Assembly: GCA_009778835.1 (NCBI GenBank)
Contig: WRFK01000067.1
Span: forward strand, 1-7,931
Source: Spirochaetaceae bacterium
GTDB lineage: Bacteria; Spirochaetota; Spirochaetia; CADAEX01
Reading direction: 5' to 3'
DNA length: 7,931 nt
The notes under the pieces were generated by a model. It saw only the letters and a list, made by a program, of their open reading frames with translations, was not told the DNA's origin and searched no databases. Position 1 is the first letter of the stretch. Each line of letters starts with the position of its first letter. A program made the translations under genes and the position numbers. Below are positions 5,943-7,931 of this stretch, piece after piece.

Positions 5943-7157
5943 TTAATCAACAATATCGCAATCAAGTGCGCCAAGAGCAATAGCGCACATAGAAAGAATA
6001 CTGTTCTCTAAAATATTATCATCAAAATCAAAAAAGCTGTTATGCAGAGAAGGATGATCATATCCAAGGCCAACTCTGTAAAAAACTCCTGGCCTTTTAT
6101 CAAGATAAAAAGAAAAATCTTCTCCTCCCATTGTAGGCACAGCAGAGTCTGACCACGAATCTTCTCCAAACATATTTTTGATTACTTTGCCAATAAAATT
6201 TACGCTATCGCTGTTATTAACAACCGGAATATAACGAGGGTCAAACTCAAAAGTATAATCGGCATTATTTGCATTGCAAATACCTTTTATTATTTCTTCG
6301 ATTCTGTTTCTAAAAAATTCCTGCCGCTCTTTTCTAAAATATCTTAAAGTTCCTGTCATTATAACAGAATCGGGAATTACGTTATTGTAGGTACCTCCGT
6401 GCAGCGACGTTACCGAAACAACAACCGCCTCCACAGGATCGGTATTTCTGGATACTATTGTCTGCAAGGTTGTTATTATATAAGCTGCCGTAACAACCGG
6501 ATCCACAGCCAGATTAGGCATTGCTGCATGACCACCCTTCCCTTTTATTTCAATTACAAAATCATCCACCGCAGCCATCATGGCGCCGCGACAGGTTTCA
6601 AAGCTCCCTTTTTTTACCCCCGGCCATCCGTGAAGAGCATATACCTCATCAACCCGCGGGTGGTCATCCAGGACTCCCCTTTCAACAAGATCGCTTCCTC
6701 CGCCCCCGCCCTCTTCTGCTGGTTGAAAAACAAATTTAACATTCCCTTTAAAATATTTTGTAAGCTGCGAAAGAACATTAATTGCGCCAAGCAATATTGC
6801 GATATGCCCATCGTGTCCGCATGAATGGGCGCACCCCTTATTGCGCGATTGCCACTCCAGAGAAGTTTTTTCCTCAAGGCCAAGAGCATCTATATCTGCG
6901 CGAAGAAGAATGGTTTTGCCCTCTTCTTCTCCTTTTATAAAACCTGTTGTATCTGTTTCTATATATGGTTTTGATATATTTAAATTCAGTTTTCCAAGAT
7001 AGCTTCTTATAAAAGCCGCTGTTTCATATTCTTTAAACGCGATCTCGGGTTTTGAGTGCAGGGTTCTTCTTATTTGTATAATCTCATCTATTATGGAGCA
7101 GGTAATATCACGAATTATTTTCTTGCTGATTTCCTTTTTTGGTTTTCTGTTGTTCAT
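5943..7157 (-). CDS. M20D-family amidohydrolase (N-acyl-amino-acid / hippurate hydrolase type)
   Basis: Dinuclear metal amidohydrolase that removes an acyl group from an N-acylated amino acid or related amide in the cytoplasm. Numbered from ATG 7157 (404 residues): RRTLHSKPE near 31-39; RADIDALGLEE near 86-96; metal ligands Cys113 and His115 in SCGHDGH, Glu148-Glu149 in QPAEEGGGG, His176 in ALHGWP, and His372 in HNSFF; the dimerisation domain carries GKGGHAAMP with the His that reaches the partner site. This is the standard M20D set and length. No signal peptide is seen. The longer frame begins at a GTG at 7181, but AGAAGGAG at 7165-7172 sits seven bases before ATG 7157, which I prefer. It overlaps the upstream gene by 50 bases. 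The substrate cannot be read from sequence: hippurate, acetyl-diaminopimelate and indole-acetyl amino acid hydrolases all share these motifs. Confidence 0.92.
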   Translation of the reverse strand: MNNRKPKKEISKKIIRDITCSIIDEIIQIRRTLHSKPEIAFKEYETAAFIRSYLGKLNLNISKPYIETDTTGFIKGEEEGKTILLRADIDALGLEEKTSLEWQSRNKGCAHSCGHDGHIAILLGAINVLSQLTKYFKGNVKFVFQPAEEGGGGGSDLVERGVLDDHPRVDEVYALHGWPGVKKGSFETCRGAMMAAVDDFVIEIKGKGGHAAMPNLAVDPVVTAAYIITTLQTIVSRNTDPVEAVVVSVTSLHGGTYNNVIPDSVIMTGTLRYFRKERQEFFRNRIEEIIKGICNANNADYTFEFDPRYIPVVNNSDSVNFIGKVIKNMFGEDSWSDSAVPTMGGEDFSFYLDKRPGVFYRVGLGYDHPSLHNSFFDFDDNILENSILSMCAIALGALDCDIVD

Positions 7158-7728
7158 CAAATAACTCCTTCTGTATTTCACGCCAGCATGTTACGCTGTC
7201 AATTCTTCCTTTTAAATAAAGAGTAAGAAGAGCGCGTATTTTTTGAGGAAATCCTTTCCAGTACTCCTGCTGCCAATCCGGCAAAGCATCTCTAAGTTCT
7301 TTTTGTTCATCCAGAGACATTTCATCGTTACTAAATCTCAAAAACTGGTCTATCATTTTGAGAACAACCTCTTTTGGAAGCTTTTTTTCTTTATTTGCAT
7401 TTCTCTTCTTTATGGCTTCGGGATCAGGAGCCCATTCATTAAGAAGCACTTTTAGCTCATCGTCGCTTATTTCCGGAGCATGTTGTTTTATAATATTTTT
7501 TACAAAACCAGTCACAGTTTCCCTTATCTGTTCTCTTGAAGCTGAAAGCTGCCTTGAAACAGCTTCTCCGGTTGTATGGGCAAGATGATTAATATCCACT
7601 CCTCGCGGACCATTATTTTTTTGTGTAAGTCGCCGTTTAAGCACCTCTTCTATTACATGGAGGTCTTTTTCATCAGCCTTGTTTAATATAAAGTCAGCTA
7701 TATTATAAAGTTCTTTTTTATCTATCAC
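7108..7728 (-). CDS. Hypothetical protein, 206 residues, charged and helical
   Basis: I do not recognise the family. The protein is rich in Lys, Glu, Asp and Gln, has no signal peptide or membrane helix, and looks almost wholly alpha-helical. Segments: an N-terminal helical part 1-35; a linker near 36-50 (NNGPRGVDINHL); amphipathic helices about 52-83, 89-99 and 117-132; and a conserved-looking aromatic block at 148-172 with Trp152, Tyr156, Trp157, Phe160-Pro161 and LYLKG. The tail 190-206 is low-complexity Lys/Gln/Asn. The start is a GTG three bases after the stop of the DUF6485-type gene with only a weak, distant GAGAT upstream; an in-frame stop lies just before it, so coupling from the upstream gene is likely. 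The tail overlaps the amidohydrolase coding region by 50 bases. The fold suggests an adaptor or nucleic-acid-associated protein, but this is only an impression. Confidence 0.72.
   Translation of the reverse strand: MIDKKELYNIADFILNKADEKDLHVIEEVLKRRLTQKNNGPRGVDINHLAHTTGEAVSRQLSASREQIRETVTGFVKNIIKQHAPEISDDELKVLLNEWAPDPEAIKKRNANKEKKLPKEVVLKMIDQFLRFSNDEMSLDEQKELRDALPDWQQEYWKGFPQKIRALLTLYLKGRIDSVTCWREIQKELFDEQQKTKKGNQQENNS
7165..7172 (-). promoter_or_regulatory. Strong ribosome binding site for the M20D amidohydrolase
   Basis: AGAAGGAG on the minus strand, seven bases before ATG 7157, embedded in the coding sequence of the upstream 206-residue gene. It decides the start in favour of the 404-residue product and allows independent or reinitiated translation despite the 50-base gene overlap. 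Confidence 0.75.
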
Positions 7729-7731
7729 GGT

Positions 7732-7926
7732 TTATTTATTAATCTCTATAAATTTTTTAATTGATCTATCGTATGTTTTTTCTATATTTTGAGGGAAATA
7801 ACAGGCAGGGAGCTCTTTTTGAGACCTGTGATAACTAAGACATTCGCAGCAGATCCCTTTCCTGCTACAACCAGAATAGCTGCAATTACATTTTTTGAGA
7901 TTAGCAGATTCATTATTGCATCCCAT
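7732..7926 (-). CDS. Small Cys-rich DUF6485-type protein
   Basis: A 64-residue protein with eight cysteines: Cys3, Cys13, Cys15, Cys20, Cys26, Cys27, Cys29 and Cys42, plus His33. The pattern CNCSYSGCSRKGICCECLSYH followed by ELPACYFP and EKTYDRSIKKFI matches what I recall of the DUF6485 family, small proteins of unknown function found in many anaerobes. The clustered Cys and His probably bind zinc or an Fe-S cluster; this is inference. It is complete, with ATG at 7926, but only five bases of upstream sequence (ending GAGTT before the ATG) are in the window, so its promoter and any earlier operon genes are not visible. It is followed after three bases by the 206-residue gene. Confidence 0.8.
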   Translation of the reverse strand: MGCNNESANLKKCNCSYSGCSRKGICCECLSYHRSQKELPACYFPQNIEKTYDRSIKKFIEINK

Positions 7927-7931
7927 AACTC

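Noticed and set aside
6399..6824. 141-codon plus-strand open frame opposite the amidohydrolase
   Set aside because: It is antisense to well-conserved M20D motifs and its translation looks like no protein family; a shadow frame.

Overview
The window is an AT-rich stretch of bacterial DNA with seven protein-coding genes in ordinary chromosomal layout. I see no rRNA, tRNA, CRISPR array, insertion sequence, phage gene or plasmid function. The exported or membrane proteins (an M6 metalloprotease, and a homologue of the Bacteroides lipoprotein N-acyltransferase Lnb with a periplasmic domain) suggest a Gram-negative, envelope-bearing organism. The cysteine-rich DUF6485-type protein and the Fe-S hydro-lyase would suit an anaerobe. 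A spirochaete or another non-proteobacterial Gram-negative lineage would fit, but the window has no marker gene, so this is a weak guess.

Layout. (1) 1-1465, plus strand: a secreted or envelope M6-family zinc metalloprotease whose reading frame is open to the left edge, so its true 5' end is probably outside the window. (2) 1456-2715, minus strand: a DUF4105/Lnb-type protein with signal peptide, Cys/His catalytic domain and about five C-terminal membrane helices; its stop overlaps the protease stop tail to tail by 10 bp. (3) 2716-3079: a 364-bp divergent intergenic region, mostly filled by a degenerate short-repeat tract (consensus near CACGGATTRCCA), followed by a recognisable promoter for the next operon. 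(4) 3080-4896, plus strand: translationally coupled large and small subunits of a LeuCD-type [4Fe-4S] hydro-lyase (isopropylmalate isomerase/homoaconitase/dimethylmalate dehydratase family). (5) 4968-5936, plus strand: a 322-residue soluble protein that I do not recognise. (6) 7926-5943, minus strand: a compact set transcribed right to left, comprising a 64-residue Cys-rich DUF6485-type protein, a 206-residue charged helical protein of unknown function, and an M20D amidohydrolase. It converges on (5) with only 6 bp between stops.

How the genes may work together. The LeuCD pair clearly forms one heterodimeric enzyme, but no leuA or leuB lies beside it, so its substrate is open. The minus-strand trio is packed tightly (3-bp gap, then a 50-bp overlap) and is probably co-transcribed, with the amidohydrolase as the only member of predictable chemistry. 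The Lnb homologue and the M6 protease could be linked only in a general way: the protease carries a lipobox-like sequence, and Lnb acts on lipoproteins. Several starts need care: the Lnb homologue probably starts at a TTG outside the repeat tract, and the amidohydrolase at an ATG 24 bp inside its longest open frame.
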